In this document: one piece after another, positions 42,082-54,400 of the stretch
Layout: the number at the start of each line of letters is the position of its first letter
How positions within the stretch are numbered: the first letter of the stretch is position 1
DNA from: Fulvia fulva
Lineage: Eukaryota > Ascomycota > Dothideomycetes > Mycosphaerellales > Mycosphaerellaceae
Length of the DNA stretch: 64,000 bases
Assembly (NCBI RefSeq): GCF_020509005.1
Contig: NC_063015.1
Location: forward strand, 3,286,001-3,350,000
Direction of reading: 5' to 3'
Position numbers and translations under genes: made by a program
The notes under the pieces: model-generated
Seen by the model: only the letters and a program-made list of their open reading frames with translations
The model's database searches: none
Told to the model about the DNA's origin: nothing

Positions 42082-44205
42082 ATGCCTAGAGAACGCAACG
42101 CGGCGACACCATTAGCAGGTGGTCGCGCGCTCGTAGACAGTCAGGATATAGGCACCGTCACGCCTCCCCCGAACCTAGACAACATGACTTCACAAACAGC
42201 GAACGGCGGCATGCCACCGCCACCTAAGCCTAAGGGCAAAAGCAAGCAGCGCACATCTCTTTTCCCCGACCTCTCCTCTTTTCCTTAGAGTCAGACACAG
42301 GACGACAACCGGCGGGTCACAGTAGACACCGGTGTCGCGCTACAACAAGAGATTGATAAAGCTTACTAGAAGGCCTTCGAGCGAGAAGAAGGTGGTGAGA
42401 TTGACTTTATAGAACTGTTCGAGTTCAAGCTCGAAGAGAACCTAGGCGGCGACCCAGACGAGGTGTATCTATTACTCGATGAGGCAGAACACATTCTCGC
42501 ATCCGAATACCAGAATGTCACCCCAGACAACCTCACGACCCTTGCATCCCAACACCCGAAGACCACCCACGACTTCGTGCTACAAGTAGTCAACACGGCA
42601 ATTACTAAGGGCAGACAACTCGATGTAATAGAGCGAGCCAACGACCTCCAGAACACCTAGTACACCACGCTGTACACCGAATACGACCGCATCTACAAGA
42701 TGCTACGAAGTGAAGAGCTTGTCACACAGAAAATGGCAGCAGATCTCAAGAGCAAGAAGGATTGCGACCTAGCTAAGTTGCAAGAGCTGGGGAAGAAATA
42801 CAAGGAAGCTAACAACCTGTGTAAGCAGTTCAGCGAGATCTGCGAGAAGGAGAAGAAGAAGGCACAAGATGCTGAGGCGAAGAACCAGGCCCTGCAACAA
42901 GAAGTCGATGACCTGAAGGCTCGGCTTGAGGCAGGAGACACCACACAGAACGGAGGCAGGGGCCGCTCAGGCCGCCGACCCTCTCGTTCCCGCCTACGCG
43001 AGACCTCACTCGAGCAGCTGTTGCGTAGGTATCGCGAAGCTGCTAGTGGAGGGGGCGGTGGCGGTGGTGGTGATAACGATAACGATGGAGACGACGATGA
43101 CCGTGGCGACAATAGCCGAGGACGTGACAACGACCGTCCGCGACCAGGACCCAACAACAGTCGTGACTCGAGAATGCGTAACACCCGTACCTAGACACCA
43201 CTGGTTGACCTTCCAGAACGTCTCTTCACCATTGACCGCACCCTCACTCGCGGCATAGAGATCGGCAAGGGTGTGCCCGACCCTAAGCACTTTAAGAACG
43301 ATGACGACCCCAATTTCGACAGCTGGTACAGCAGTGTTCTCCTAAAGCTAACTGTAGCAACCTTCCGCACTGAGGCAGATGGTCTGCGCTTCGTGTATAG
43401 GTGGACATAAGGTGATCCTTAGCGAAGTATCAAGCCGAGGATCCCTATGCCTAGACAGTAGTCCTTTAACGAGTTCAAGACTAGAGAAGAGTTGTTAGAC
43501 TGGATGACACGCTAATATAGCACACGTAATAAGGGAACCAAGGCTATGGTTAACATTGCTACCTGCAAGCAAGAACAAGGCGAAACCTTTGTAGCCTTCT
43601 ATGCCCGCTACTCGAAGTTGCGCGCCTGGATATTATGGACCGATCAGACCGAGCTCATGCTGTTCCGCAACCGACTGAACCGCAAGTACTTCATCAAGAC
43701 CTTCGGCGACCGCGAAGTCGACCGCCGCCTAGACAGCATACAAGACGTTATCGAGGAGTGCACCGTACTAGACGAGAGTTTCTACGAGACAGATCGACTA
43801 TACCCGCAGAAGGAGCGCCCCCGGGGCAATAGCAACTCGAACAGCAATGGCGGCCAGAACAACTAGAACAACGGTAACGTAGTTGCTAGTGCCGCTGCCG
43901 GTGTAGCAGGTGCCTTGGTACAGCGCCCACTATAGTACGCTGGTACTAAGAAGAAGGAGGATCTGCCGACACATCTATAGAACCTGCCTACGCTCAACCG
44001 TGAGCAGCGCGAAGACCTTAAGAAGCAGGGTAAGTGCTACCGCTACCGTATAGGTTCTTACGTATCGACCAACCCTGAATGCCCAATGTATAGGTACGAT
44101 AGCGACTATCGCCCACCGCGTCCACGCAATACCACGCCGAATCCGAACGCGAACCTCAGTTCCCTAGCCGCCGATCCGCGGTAGGGAAATGGCACGACCG
44201 CTGCC
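42082..44205 (+). pseudogene. chromovirus gag, stop-ridden
   Basis: One frame begins at ATG 42082 and runs through TAG codons after SFP, KAY, QNT and RT. It has a coiled-coil segment (about 42700-42930), a poly-Gly/Asp-rich linker, and the capsid-like part EELLDWMTR, TKAMVNIATCKQEQGETF, FYARYSKLRAW and LFRNRLNRKYF (43470-43720). It ends in an Asn/Ser-rich tail and a single degraded cysteine box near 44030-44100 (CYRYR...CPM). Expected nucleocapsid role; no functional protein now. Confidence 0.75.
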
Positions 44206-47200
44206 TAAGCGTGGTAGACAGCGGTCACCCGAACTTCCTAGGACAGAAAGAGTATGAGATTGAGAGACACGGAACGCAAGAGACGGTAACAGACTATAGT
44301 GAGGAGCTTAAGATATCGGCATGCGCACTGGATAAGCAACAGCCAGCTGTGTACCCTCACATAGTGTTACCCGTAATAATACGACAGAGAAAGGCTCGAG
44401 GCCTTGTAGATTCTGCTTCCACCTCTCTCTTTCTTGACTAGAAATTCACACGCAAATACACAATACCCCTGATCCCTTTGACGCAAAGCCGACGACTAAC
44501 ACTAGGAGATGGAACGGCCACTGCGCGGCAGATTACACACGCGGCCCCTGTAGACGTAGTCATAGGCGATCATCACGAGCAAATGTTATACTACGTCACC
44601 GACCTCGAATACGACATCGTCTTTGGCCTGCCGTGGCTTACAGCGCACAACCCAAACATCTTCTAGGAGACAGGCGAGGTGGCATTCAGGTCGGATTACT
44701 GCTTTGGTCACTGTCTACAGAATAAGACACCGACAATAGTGCAATCCCTGAACCACCGCGAGAAGAAGAAGCAGGCACTAGTACGGTACGGACCAGAGCC
44801 CTTCACTAGAGATGTAGCGAGCTTCACAGCAGGAGGAGCAGAGCTGAATGTCTCATCATATGACCTAGAAGACATAGACGATGAAGAAGTGGACTGCCAG
44901 GGCGTTTCTCAACGCGCGTGGGGGATGTACGCGCACCGGCCTAGGGCCGAGTGCTTCTACATCATGCCCACTAGGCGTGAGAGCGACGGCGGAGAGCTTA
45001 AGCTGAGTGCAATGGCTGCTAATGATCTGGACCAATTCTTGAACAAGCAGTTCAATCACAACCCGAAGGAGAAGTTGCCGCCAATGTACCACGATATTGC
45101 GGACGCTTTCTTAGCTAAGGATCATGAAGGACTCCCACCTCACCGACTAGGCGTAGATCATGAGATTCACATTAAGCCTGATGGTCTATAAGAGCCACTA
45201 TACCGCAAGCCCTACGGCCTAGCTGAGAAGGAGAACGAGGCAGTTAAGAAATGGCTAGACGAGCAAACATCTGAAGGGAAGGTGCGGAAAGTAGGGCAAA
45301 AGACGAACCAGTCTCCTGCACCAGTGCTAGTAGTACGTAAGCCTAGAGGTGGGCTGCGTGTTTGTATCGACTACAGAGGATTGAATGCGATCACTATTAA
45401 GAACCGGTATCCGATTCCCTTGATATAAGAGACGCTCAACCGCATGCACGGCAAGAAGTACTTCACAAAGCTGGACATTGTAGCAGCCTTTAACAAGTTA
45501 CGGATAGCTGAAGGGCACGAGTGGTTAACAGCGTTTGCGACACGATACGGCATCTACGAGTGTCTAGTGTTGCCATTCGGCTTGTGCAACGGACTAGCAT
45601 CGTTCTAATTATACATTAACAAGGTCTTGTAAGAACACCTAGACGACTTTGTGTCGGCCTACCTGGATGACGTACTTATCTTCAGTGACACCTTAGAGGA
45701 GCACATTGAACACGTGCGGAAGGTTCTCACTAAGCTACGCGATGTAGGACTTACAGTGGACATCGACAAAAGCGAATTCTACCAACAGAAGGTGAAGTAT
45801 CTTGGGCTAATCATAACCCCTAACGGCATCGAGATGGACCCCGAGAAACTCGAATGTATTCAGACATGGGAAGCTCCTGAGAACCTGAAGGATGTCTAGG
45901 CCTTCCTTGGATTTGCCAACTTCTACAGGCGATTCATCGAAGCATTTTCGCGCATAGCTGCTCCTCTCACAAACCTGACCAAGTCGGACGGACCAAGCAA
46001 TCACAAGAACAGAAGGATTCAATGGTCACTAGATTGCCAACGAGCCTTTGACAATTTGAAAGCTGCGTTCAGCAAAGCCGGCATGCTCGCACATTACGTG
46101 CTAGGCAGGGAAACAGTAATAGAGACAGATTCTTCAGATTTTGTGAACGCCGGCGTGCTTTCGCAGTATGACGAGAATGGTGTGCTACATCCTATGGCCT
46201 TCTACTCGAAGAAGTTGAGTCCATAGGAGTGCAATTATGAAATCTATGATAAGGAACTGTTAGCTATCATTAAGGCTTTTGAGGAATAGAGACCCGAGCT
46301 CGCCTACGAGGCAGATGATGAGGACTCACAGCTAGTCAAGATTTACACCGACTATAAGAACCTGGAATACTTTATGACGATAAAGCAGCTAAATCGGCGA
46401 CAAGCGCGTTGGGCTGAGTTCTTGTCACAGTTCAACTTCAAGATAATATACCGTCTAGGACTTCAAGGTACAAAGCCAGACAGCCTGACGAGACGCAGCC
46501 AGGACCTTCCGTAGGGGGTGGACGACCCTCGGAACCAGCATCAGCATCAGACATTGCTGCCTCCTAAGCGATTCCTTAAGATCGCCTCACTATAGGCAAC
46601 AGTAGAAGATGCGCCGGAAGAAGAGGAACCAGTACCGCTAAACCCTAAAGCTGAAGAGTTTATGCCTACAGAACGAGATGCGCCTACTGAACAACCGGCG
46701 ACGCGTGAAAGTCAGCGGGAAGCCGAACTCGAGTATCGAATGTCGACGGCGTACGTAACCGATAACGAGCTCAAGACCGCGATTAAGGACCTGCAGAAAG
46801 ACCGTACTCCTACACTGCTATAGAGAGCGAAGATTCACCTAGCACACTACAAAGTGGATGGCGACCTGCTATATGTTCGAAACCAATACGACGGCTAGAG
46901 CTTATAGGTACTAAATGACCAAGCTTTACAGACCAGGATAATCAAGATAAACTATGACGCTCCAGCAGCAGGCCATCTAGGACGAGCTCGCACTTATAAA
47001 CTCGTAGCACGTGAATTCTACTGGCCTGGATTAGCGAGATCCGTGCGCAGATACACCGCGAATTGCCGCACCTGCCGTACAACAAAATCTCTACACTCCC
47101 AGCCACTAGGATTACTACAGCCACTTCCTGTTCCAGATCGGCCTTGGAAACACATTGCAGTCGACTTCGTTGTCGGACTCCTAGACAGCACTCTTGACGG

Positions 47201-48875
47201 CATAGTCTACAACAACATTATGACCGTCACTGACAGGCTCACTAAGGAAGTCGAGCTGATCCCTATTGGCGTAATGACAGCACAGAATGCGGCAAGGCTT
47301 TTCCTCAAACATGTGTTCTGTCGGCGCGGGTTTCCTAACACTATTACATCAGACCGTAGCAAGCAGTGGGTTACTACCTTCTAGAAGAAACTCTGTAAGA
47401 TGCTCCGCACAAATCGTAAGCTGAGTTCTTCGTATCACCTAGAAACTGATAGACAGTCAGAACGCACTAACTAGGCGATAGAACAGTATCTCCGCATGTT
47501 CACTAACGAGGCACAGGATGACTAGGCAGAATGGCTGTGCCTTGCTCAGTTCGCGATCAACAATCACCTGTCTGAGACTACTAGTGTGTCGCCGTTCTAC
47601 GCCACCTTAGGATACAACCCTAAGTTCATAGAGCGAGTTGACCTAAACGCTGGAAAGGAGGGAGGACTGACCACTCTCTAGCGACTGGACGCGCGATCAG
47701 CAGAAACCTTTGTGCGTCGAATTTGCGAGCTTCACAAACACCTTTAAGAGAATATGCGAATGTCACAAGCTCTCTAAGCAGAGGCAGCAAACCGCCACCG
47801 AAGCATTCCTCTAGACTACAAGGTGGGTGATTGGGTGTATCTTAGCACCAAGAACATCCGCACGACTCGACTATCTAAGAAGCTAGACAGGAGATATGCC
47901 GGCCCTTACCAGATCACGGAAGTTATGCCGGCTAGACTCTCTTATCGACTAAAACTATCAGACGCTCTAGTAGGACTTGATAACTGCTTCCACACCTCAC
48001 TACTACAACGAGCCGACCACCCCGATTTCCCACCACTTAAAGGGCAGCATCTAGCGCCGCCACCACCGATAACTATCGAACCTAACACCACCGAGGCTGA
48101 TGTAGCAGCCGATATAGTGGCAGCACCTACGCACATGTACGAGGTGGAAAAGATCCTTGACATGTACACCCGTAAGCGGGTAGGCAAGGTGAAGAAGGGG
48201 CACAAGCGCAAAGTAGATACATGGTACAAGGTGAAATGGGCTGGATATCAGAACGAGGAGGATAGTGAGACCTGGCAACCTGCAGAGGACATGCTTGAAC
48301 ACGCAGCCGCCGCTGTTGCAGACTTTCACTATAACCGGCCGGAGTTGTCTACGCCTGTAGGCTTCGTAGCTCCATCTGACTGGTCCCTACCAGCCACTGA
48401 GATACTCGGGCTCAACTCGATCAGGGTCATTCCGAAAGACACCGTTACGAATGAGTCGCCTCGAGCCTTGCCTCTAATAGAATCTGCTCCGCACATATTC
48501 GATACTCGAGTAGAGCCTACAGAGCCTGCAATAATACCCAACTTTGGTCATAAGGATCATACGCGAGTGCGAGCCGAAGACAGACTTAGATCTAGGGCAA
48601 GCCAGCTAACTAGGCAATATGTTTCTCGAAGGAAGCCGGTCGAGGATGGTCTTAATAGAGCGAATGCGATGTTATCGGATGACGACAGGGCACTAGAGGA
48701 TGATTCGGCGTTCGCGCGATTATGGAGCTCGACAGGCAAGTGGCCTCACAAGGTAAATAACGCTCAGAGGACTGAGGCGTGTTTTGGGAGGGGGGGTACT
48801 GTCACGGGCAGCCCGCGACCCCTCACTGTAGCTACGTCGGCCCGGCTGAACCGCGGACCTTCTGCATCGGGTTAG
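44206..48875 (+). pseudogene. chromovirus pol: protease, RT, RNase H, integrase, chromodomain
   Basis: The protease region has the LVDSASTS motif near 44402 (Asp-Ser in place of D[TS]G, with Ala following). RT runs from about 45180 and includes [16 protein letters not shown] (45660-45671) and the usual LPFGL. RNase H has IETDSSD near 46120. Integrase has the HHCC finger (HLGRARTY...CRTC) at 46970-47085 and core motifs VDFVVG (47160) and SDRSKQ (47350). The C-terminal chromodomain (YEVEKILD...YKVKWAGY...ETWQPAEDML) is at 48134-48345 and would steer insertion to heterochromatin. TAG/TAA codons interrupt at about twenty places, so no polyprotein can be made without readthrough. Confidence 0.85.
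48786..48796 (+). other. polypurine tract of the chromovirus
   Basis: An 11-nt run of purines (GGGAGGGGGGG), three bases before the 3' LTR, the expected plus-strand primer position. Confidence 0.8.
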
Positions 48876-48983
48876 CGCGGCTTGGCTTTGCTTTATAACT
48901 TCGCCGCGCCTCGCGCTCCTCTTTCGTAGCTTCGTAGAACAACAACTATCTCATTCGGACCCTATAGTACGCGCGCCCTTACA
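48800..48983 (+). repeat. chromovirus 3' LTR
   Basis: 184 bp, direct repeat of 41762-41945 with two substitutions, followed by the target duplication CTCGG. Confidence 0.97.
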
Positions 48984-51367
48984 CTCGGTTTGCCCTAGAA
49001 AAGTACAATCTAATACACTTTACGCGCCGGCTACGGTTCTACAATATATAAGCTTCTATCTAGATATAGGGGCACACGACTAACCCGGTAAATCAGCTTA
49101 GGATCCTCGGACTATAGGTAGACCCGGCGCTACGGTAGAGGAAGTACGTATAGGTAATATTACGGAAAGCTAAACAGAATATAGTATTATGCTAGAGGCT
49201 TACTACGTCTATATAGGGGGCGGACTTCCGGTAGTTACGACTTCTATATACGGCTATTATACGGCCAGTCCTTACCTATAGTAGCTAAGTGTAGTCCTTA
49301 GGCGAGAGGGCCTACCTATCGAAGGGACTCGTCGCGCCGCTAGCGAAGATCTAAAACTAATGCCTAAGGAAGGTCACCGGGGTATATAAGTCGATACTAA
49401 CGAGGATACTTAAGTACGAGACCGCTATACCGCTAATCGACCTATATATCTAGGGACTACGGACCTCCTACTTAGGCAAGTCGGCATAGTACCTAGTATA
49501 GAAGGTCATCGCTAGTATAGTCGTAAGGGCCCGCGAATTAGTACTAGCGTATAAGGGCATTCGACCCGGAAACGAGCCGAACTACCGGGTAAGGGACGAA
49601 TAGCTAGTAATATAATAGGAAGGTAAGAAATCGTTTATAGAGCAACTATAGAAAGAGAGATGAAACAACTAGGTTGTAGGGCATAGTAGACGCCCTTAGC
49701 TAGCGGGATAACCTAAGTAATAGTTAGCTACAAAATCCGCGGTCAAGCACCCCCCGAAGCTTATCTACTACCGCCTTACGAGGGTATAGAGTAGTATAGT
49801 AACCCAACTACGAAGCGAACACATCGGCCTCTAGGGGTACCTATTATAGAGGAAGGTTCTAGGATATACGAATACTAGCTACCCCTACGGCTATCGCTCC
49901 TAGAACGTACGGCACGTACTCCTCGTCTATCCGAGGTAGTCGCTAGGAAGGGGGGAGTAGATAGTAAAGGCGAGGAACCGGACGATTAGGGCACTTCTTA
50001 ACAACGCCGAGGACCTACGGCGCATTACGAACTGTATACTAGAGAAGGGCTAGCTAGAACAGTACCGCCTAGTAGGAGTAGTATAGGAAGAGAGGACACG
50101 ACGTAGCGCGACGAGATCGGCTAGGAGCGGGGGCTAACGGGGTAGTGACATAGACTACGTACGTTTAGAGGGAAAGCTAATCTAGATAGTGAGTAGTCGG
50201 GGGCGGGAAGGGTTTTCACCTATTCGGGTTTCCCTTTGTATATAACAATAGATATATACCTATATAGGCCGGATAGGGTCCTAGAACAGGGGAATGACAA
50301 ATCTATCTATCTATTATAGCGTATATCGTCTTTAGACGAGGCCAAACTGACCTTAGCTGTCTAGGCTACGAAACTCGACGCGATAATTACGAATCGACTT
50401 ACTATAAAGGTATACGACGCGTCTCGAACTATACTAGGGTATCGATTGAATAGACGACCTCCTCGGGGTGACTACGAGCCTAATTCGAAGAAGCTTATAG
50501 AGCTAGAAGAGAGGGTGATACTTGAGTATATACTCGAGCTAGATCTTAGAGGTTTCCCGCTATTAAAGGCTAGTATACGAGTAATAGCCGATTCATTACT
50601 ATAAGAGAAGGGTCTTAAGCCCGCTAGTCTTAATTAGATAGACAGGTTCATTAGGTAGTATTGTGAGCTAAAGGTTTGTATAACACGTAGATACGATCGT
50701 TAGTAAGCCCTAATAGAAGATCTAGACGTTATCGAGAAGTAGTTCTTATACGTAATATAAAGGAGAAGTATAGTATCCTTAACTAGGACACCTAAAACTT
50801 CGACAAGATAGGGTTTATAATAGGTATTATTACGTCTTAGAGCGTCGTTACAGGTTTAGAAAGGCGTAGTAGAAAGAGGAAGGTCGTTCAATAGGGTAAT
50901 AGAGAGGGAGTAGAGAGATAGCGTCTTAGATAGCTCTTATACGAAGTAAGATTAGTAAGCTACGTAAGTCTAATAAGGCCCTTATATAGCGGAAAGTACG
51001 AAAGCGCAAGTATATTCAGTCTAGAGGGTCTCTAACCTTCGATAAGGCGTCGTAATTAATACCTCTAGAGGATACTAGGAGGTAGAAAGTAAGTAGAGAG
51101 TCGCTAGATAGTATTCGGCTAGTACTAAGGCTACGACGCTATAAGCGATATAGTAAGTCGGGGTATAACGTACGTACCTATTAAATAGACTTACTAGATA
51201 GCGAAGAATCTGAAGAGGAATTGTCCTCCTAGTAACGATTCTATAGGATGTCGTCGTATTAAGATACCGTCGTAATGAAAGTAGAAGTAGTATAGTTCTT
51301 AGTAAAAGTAGCCCGCTTAGTAGTATACCCCGCTTAGTAGTATACCCCGCTTAGTAGTAAAGCACGT

Positions 51368-51458
51368 AATTAATATTTACTATAAACGCGCCCTTTAGTA
51401 ATCCGAGTAGGCTTAATAGTAGGTAGCTTACGATTAGGATTGTTTCTTATTAGCTATA
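51368..51458. other. 90-nt spacer between pogo-2 and pogo-3
   Basis: AT-rich sequence between two transposon ends. Nothing else seen. Confidence 0.5.
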
Positions 51459-54400
51459 ATATAAAGTACTAGTAAGCTAGGAATACTAGTAAACTAGGAA
51501 TTTCGTCTTAGTACGACTTACTTCTTAATTATCGTACTATGTCTTAATAACATAATATATAATCGTCTAATAAAGAAGGCAGAATTACTCTTACCCTCTC
51601 TACCTATCGTTAGGGCTAGTTTCCGAGTCTCCTACGCGTAGCTATAGTATATTACGTACCTTATTCGACGCTAACTAGCCGGTACTACGGAATTACTCCT
51701 CGCGTCGATACTCGCCCTATCTAGTATAAACTTACGTTAACCGAAGAATAGACGATTGTTCGATAGATCCTCGACCTCGATTTGCGAGGATTTACGCCTA
51801 CCCTTAGCGAGGTAGTAGATATAGTAGACAAGCTAGTCGGTAAACGCGACGCGGATCCGGTAGGTAAGAACTAGGTAGAGAGATTCGTTTCGTACTCTAC
51901 CGAGCTTCAAACGGCCTTTAACTAAGCAAAGGACCGTTAGAGAATACTCTAGGAAGATCTAGAAGTTATAAGCGCCTAATTTAGGCTTATATAAGAGACG
52001 ATTACTAAGTATAGTATATATAACAAGGATATCTATAACTTCGATAAGACGGGCTTTTAGATAGGCGTAATTAGCTCTATAAAAGTCGTTACTAGCTCAG
52101 AGCGACGCTCTCGCCCTACGGCTACTTAGCCTAGTAATAGAGAGTAGGTTATAGTTATTTAGAGTATCTATACCGCTAGCTCCTCGAGCCTGCCCTTTAT
52201 AATCTATAAAGGGCGCGTCTATATTTTAGTATAGTACGAAGAGGTAGATATACCGCGGAATTAGAAGCTTACGGTCTCCGAGAATAGATAGATAAACAAC
52301 GTGCTTAGCCTCGAGTAGTGAAAGTACTTTAACGCGTATATAGAGGCGCGTTCTATAGGTAGCTATAGGTTGCTCATTTTAGACGGCTATAAGAGCTATT
52401 TAAACTAGGGTTTTAAGGACTACTATCTAGACTATAAGATCCTTACGCTCTATATACCGGCGTATTCGTTATATATCCTATAGCCTCTTAATATAGATAG
52501 ATAGATATTTCATTAAGCTGTTATAGTGCCCTTTGGCCTATATAGCTATACTATCTTGTTTTCGTATATATAGAGGGGAAACCGTATTAGTGAAAACCCC
52601 TCCTCCTTCCCGCCTGTCTTTTCCCCCTAGTTATCGTCTTAAATTTCACTTATTAGGGGTACGCTAGTATTATAGGCCTGCCCTAATGACTACCCTATCT
52701 ATAACCCCCCTAGCTTCCGCCTCTTGTCTATCTACTCCTCCGTCTCGCTAGCGAGGCTAAACTACTAGAGGTATCCCTACTATAGTATCTACCGAGAGAT
52801 TCGGCGAATGTTACCTTTGTCCCTAATAATTGACTTATAGTCTCTCCTTCCCGCTTAGTACCTCTAATTTCCCCTGCCTCTCGCCTACTACGGGTATCGT
52901 AGTAGTATATGTTCTAGGTTTTACGATAGGTAGCTATACTAGTAGGCTAGGATATAGATGTCTAGTACGCGTCTCCTAAATAGGTAGGCCCTTAATCTAA
53001 TATATTCGGACCTAATTTAGATTGCTATACTTGCTTTGGTCCCTATTAGCTATTAGGTCCCTATATAGCTAGTAATTGTGTCTCTAGAAGGCTCGGAGTG
53101 CTATCGGGCCTATTGTCTTAGGGGGCTTCCTTTTCTAGTCCTACTCCTATAGGTAGCTTACTATCTATTCCGCTAGGCTTTAGGTCTTAGCCTTACTCCC
53201 GCCGGCCTAGCGAGTCCTACGCTCCTCCTCTTTTCGTGCTAGCCATTCGGTACTTGTCTATACGGCCGTAAAGGTAGTAAGGTCATCCTCTTTTTAGCTT
53301 ATCCTATATCCGGCCCCTCTCCGGTAGTAGCTTTCTATCTTATTCGTTACCTCCTAGATCGTAGTTTATACTAGGTAATCTGTCGTCTTTGCCGCGTATT
53401 AAATTCTTATTCCCCGGATATACTAGCCGATTAGTAGTGTTCCTATCTCTATTTCTACCGTACTTGTTAACGTTGTCTTATATACGCCTAGTATCCTACG
53501 TAGGTTGCCTACCTATGTCCTGTTTAGGGTTTGCTCTATCCGTTTCGGGATCGGTTTGCCTACGCCTCCTACTCCCTAAATCTATGCCCCGTATAACATA
53601 GCTAGTCTAACAATCGCCTTATATATTACTCTTACCTTGTCGAATGTTACTCCCTATATAGACGCCGTGAGCCTCTTTATCGAGGCTTCGTTAACTTACG
53701 CTCGACTCTAGGCTTTCTTAATCTATATATTCTAGCTTAGCTTCGGGTCGAGCTAGATCCCTAGTACTCGTAGCTCCGCTAATAGCTTAGTCTCGTAGCC
53801 TTAGATTCTTACCGCCGCCTTTATATTATAGTATGTTCTCGCTTTACTAAAGTATATAAGTTAGTACTTTTTAGGGGTGAACCGGGCACTATACTTCTTT
53901 ACCTACTCCTCGCATTTCTTATGCCTATCTTTAAGGAGGCGACAATTCTCTTCTATCGAGTCTAACTAGGCTAGGATATTTATGTCGTCTACAAACCCCG
54001 ATACTAAGGTTTACGGAGAGGTGAGTAGGGGGATTAGATCAGACATAAATATTAGAAATAGGATAGGGGAGAGAGTAGATCCCTAAGGTATTCTAGCCTC
54101 TACCTTTACCGGGTCGGACGTATACCTTCCTAGGACTAGGTATGTCGTCCGTTCCTAGAGAAAGGAGTAGACAAACGTCGTTACCTACTAGGGGATACCT
54201 TTCTACTATAGGATATATATTAGCCTTTAGTATAAGACGTTATCGAAGGCTCCTACGATGTCGAGGGATAGTAAGGACGCCGCTCGGTTCCTACCGTAGT
54301 ACTAGAGGGTCTGAATTTGCTCCGTAATTAGCTCTATTACTATTAGTGTCGATCGCTAGCTTCTTCCCCCTATCTATGTTACTAGGAGTACGTAGTTGTC

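Larger units (their letters stand above)
41762..48983 (+). mobile_element. Ty3/gypsy chromovirus, full length with 184-bp LTRs, RIP-inactivated
   Basis: LTRs at 41762-41945 and 48800-48983 differ at only 2 of 184 positions, and the target duplication CTCGG is perfect (41757-41761 and 48984-48988). The polypurine tract is at 48786-48796, just upstream of the 3' LTR. Inside are gag, then pol with aspartic protease, RT, RNase H, integrase and a C-terminal chromodomain, in Ty3/gypsy order. The low LTR divergence makes it the youngest insertion in the island, and it is correspondingly less mutated. Every stop I checked lies where the family has Gln or Trp. A putative self-priming site follows the 5' LTR. 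Confidence 0.95.
38141..50310 (+). mobile_element. LINE of Tad1 type inside pogo-2, itself split by a chromovirus
   Basis: A 15-bp target duplication CTATTATAGCGTATA lies at 38126-38140 and 50311-50325, and an (ATCT)n tail ends at 50310. Net length is about 4.94 kb after removing the chromovirus. ORF1 (38.2-39.4 kb) ends in zinc knuckles of CxxCxxxxHxxxxC type near 39130-39290. ORF2 has the APE endonuclease motif GDFNINYPS (about 40030) and reverse transcriptase with KAPGPDRILNELLK, SLDILGAFDYV, GLTLVPILF and FVDDIN (41648-41662), then ARRYGAR, where the chromovirus interrupts, resuming after 48988 with the KYxLIHF region and the C-terminal part. Dozens of TAG codons occur at Gln and Trp positions. 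The 5' end may be truncated. Confidence 0.85.
38037..51367 (+). mobile_element. pogo-2: deleted pogo/Fot1-like DNA transposon, interrupted by a LINE
   Basis: The left terminal repeat at 38037 (ACGTACTTTACTAC, preceded by TA) and the right one ending ACGT at 51367 match those of pogo-1. The interior at 50311-51300 is the reverse complement of the pogo-1 interior (26245-27213), so the two are sister copies in opposite orientation. Removing the LINE (38141-50310) and its 15-bp duplication leaves about 1.15 kb. The DNA-binding part is present (RVIADSLL, DRFIR, RRYDRQ), followed by FDKIGF, and then a jump to the C-terminal region with no catalytic Asp motif. The right flank reads AA rather than TA, a small loss. 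Confidence 0.8.

Noticed and set aside
42693..43184. 163-codon minus-strand frame in the chromovirus
   Set aside because: Shadow of the gag coiled-coil on the plus strand.
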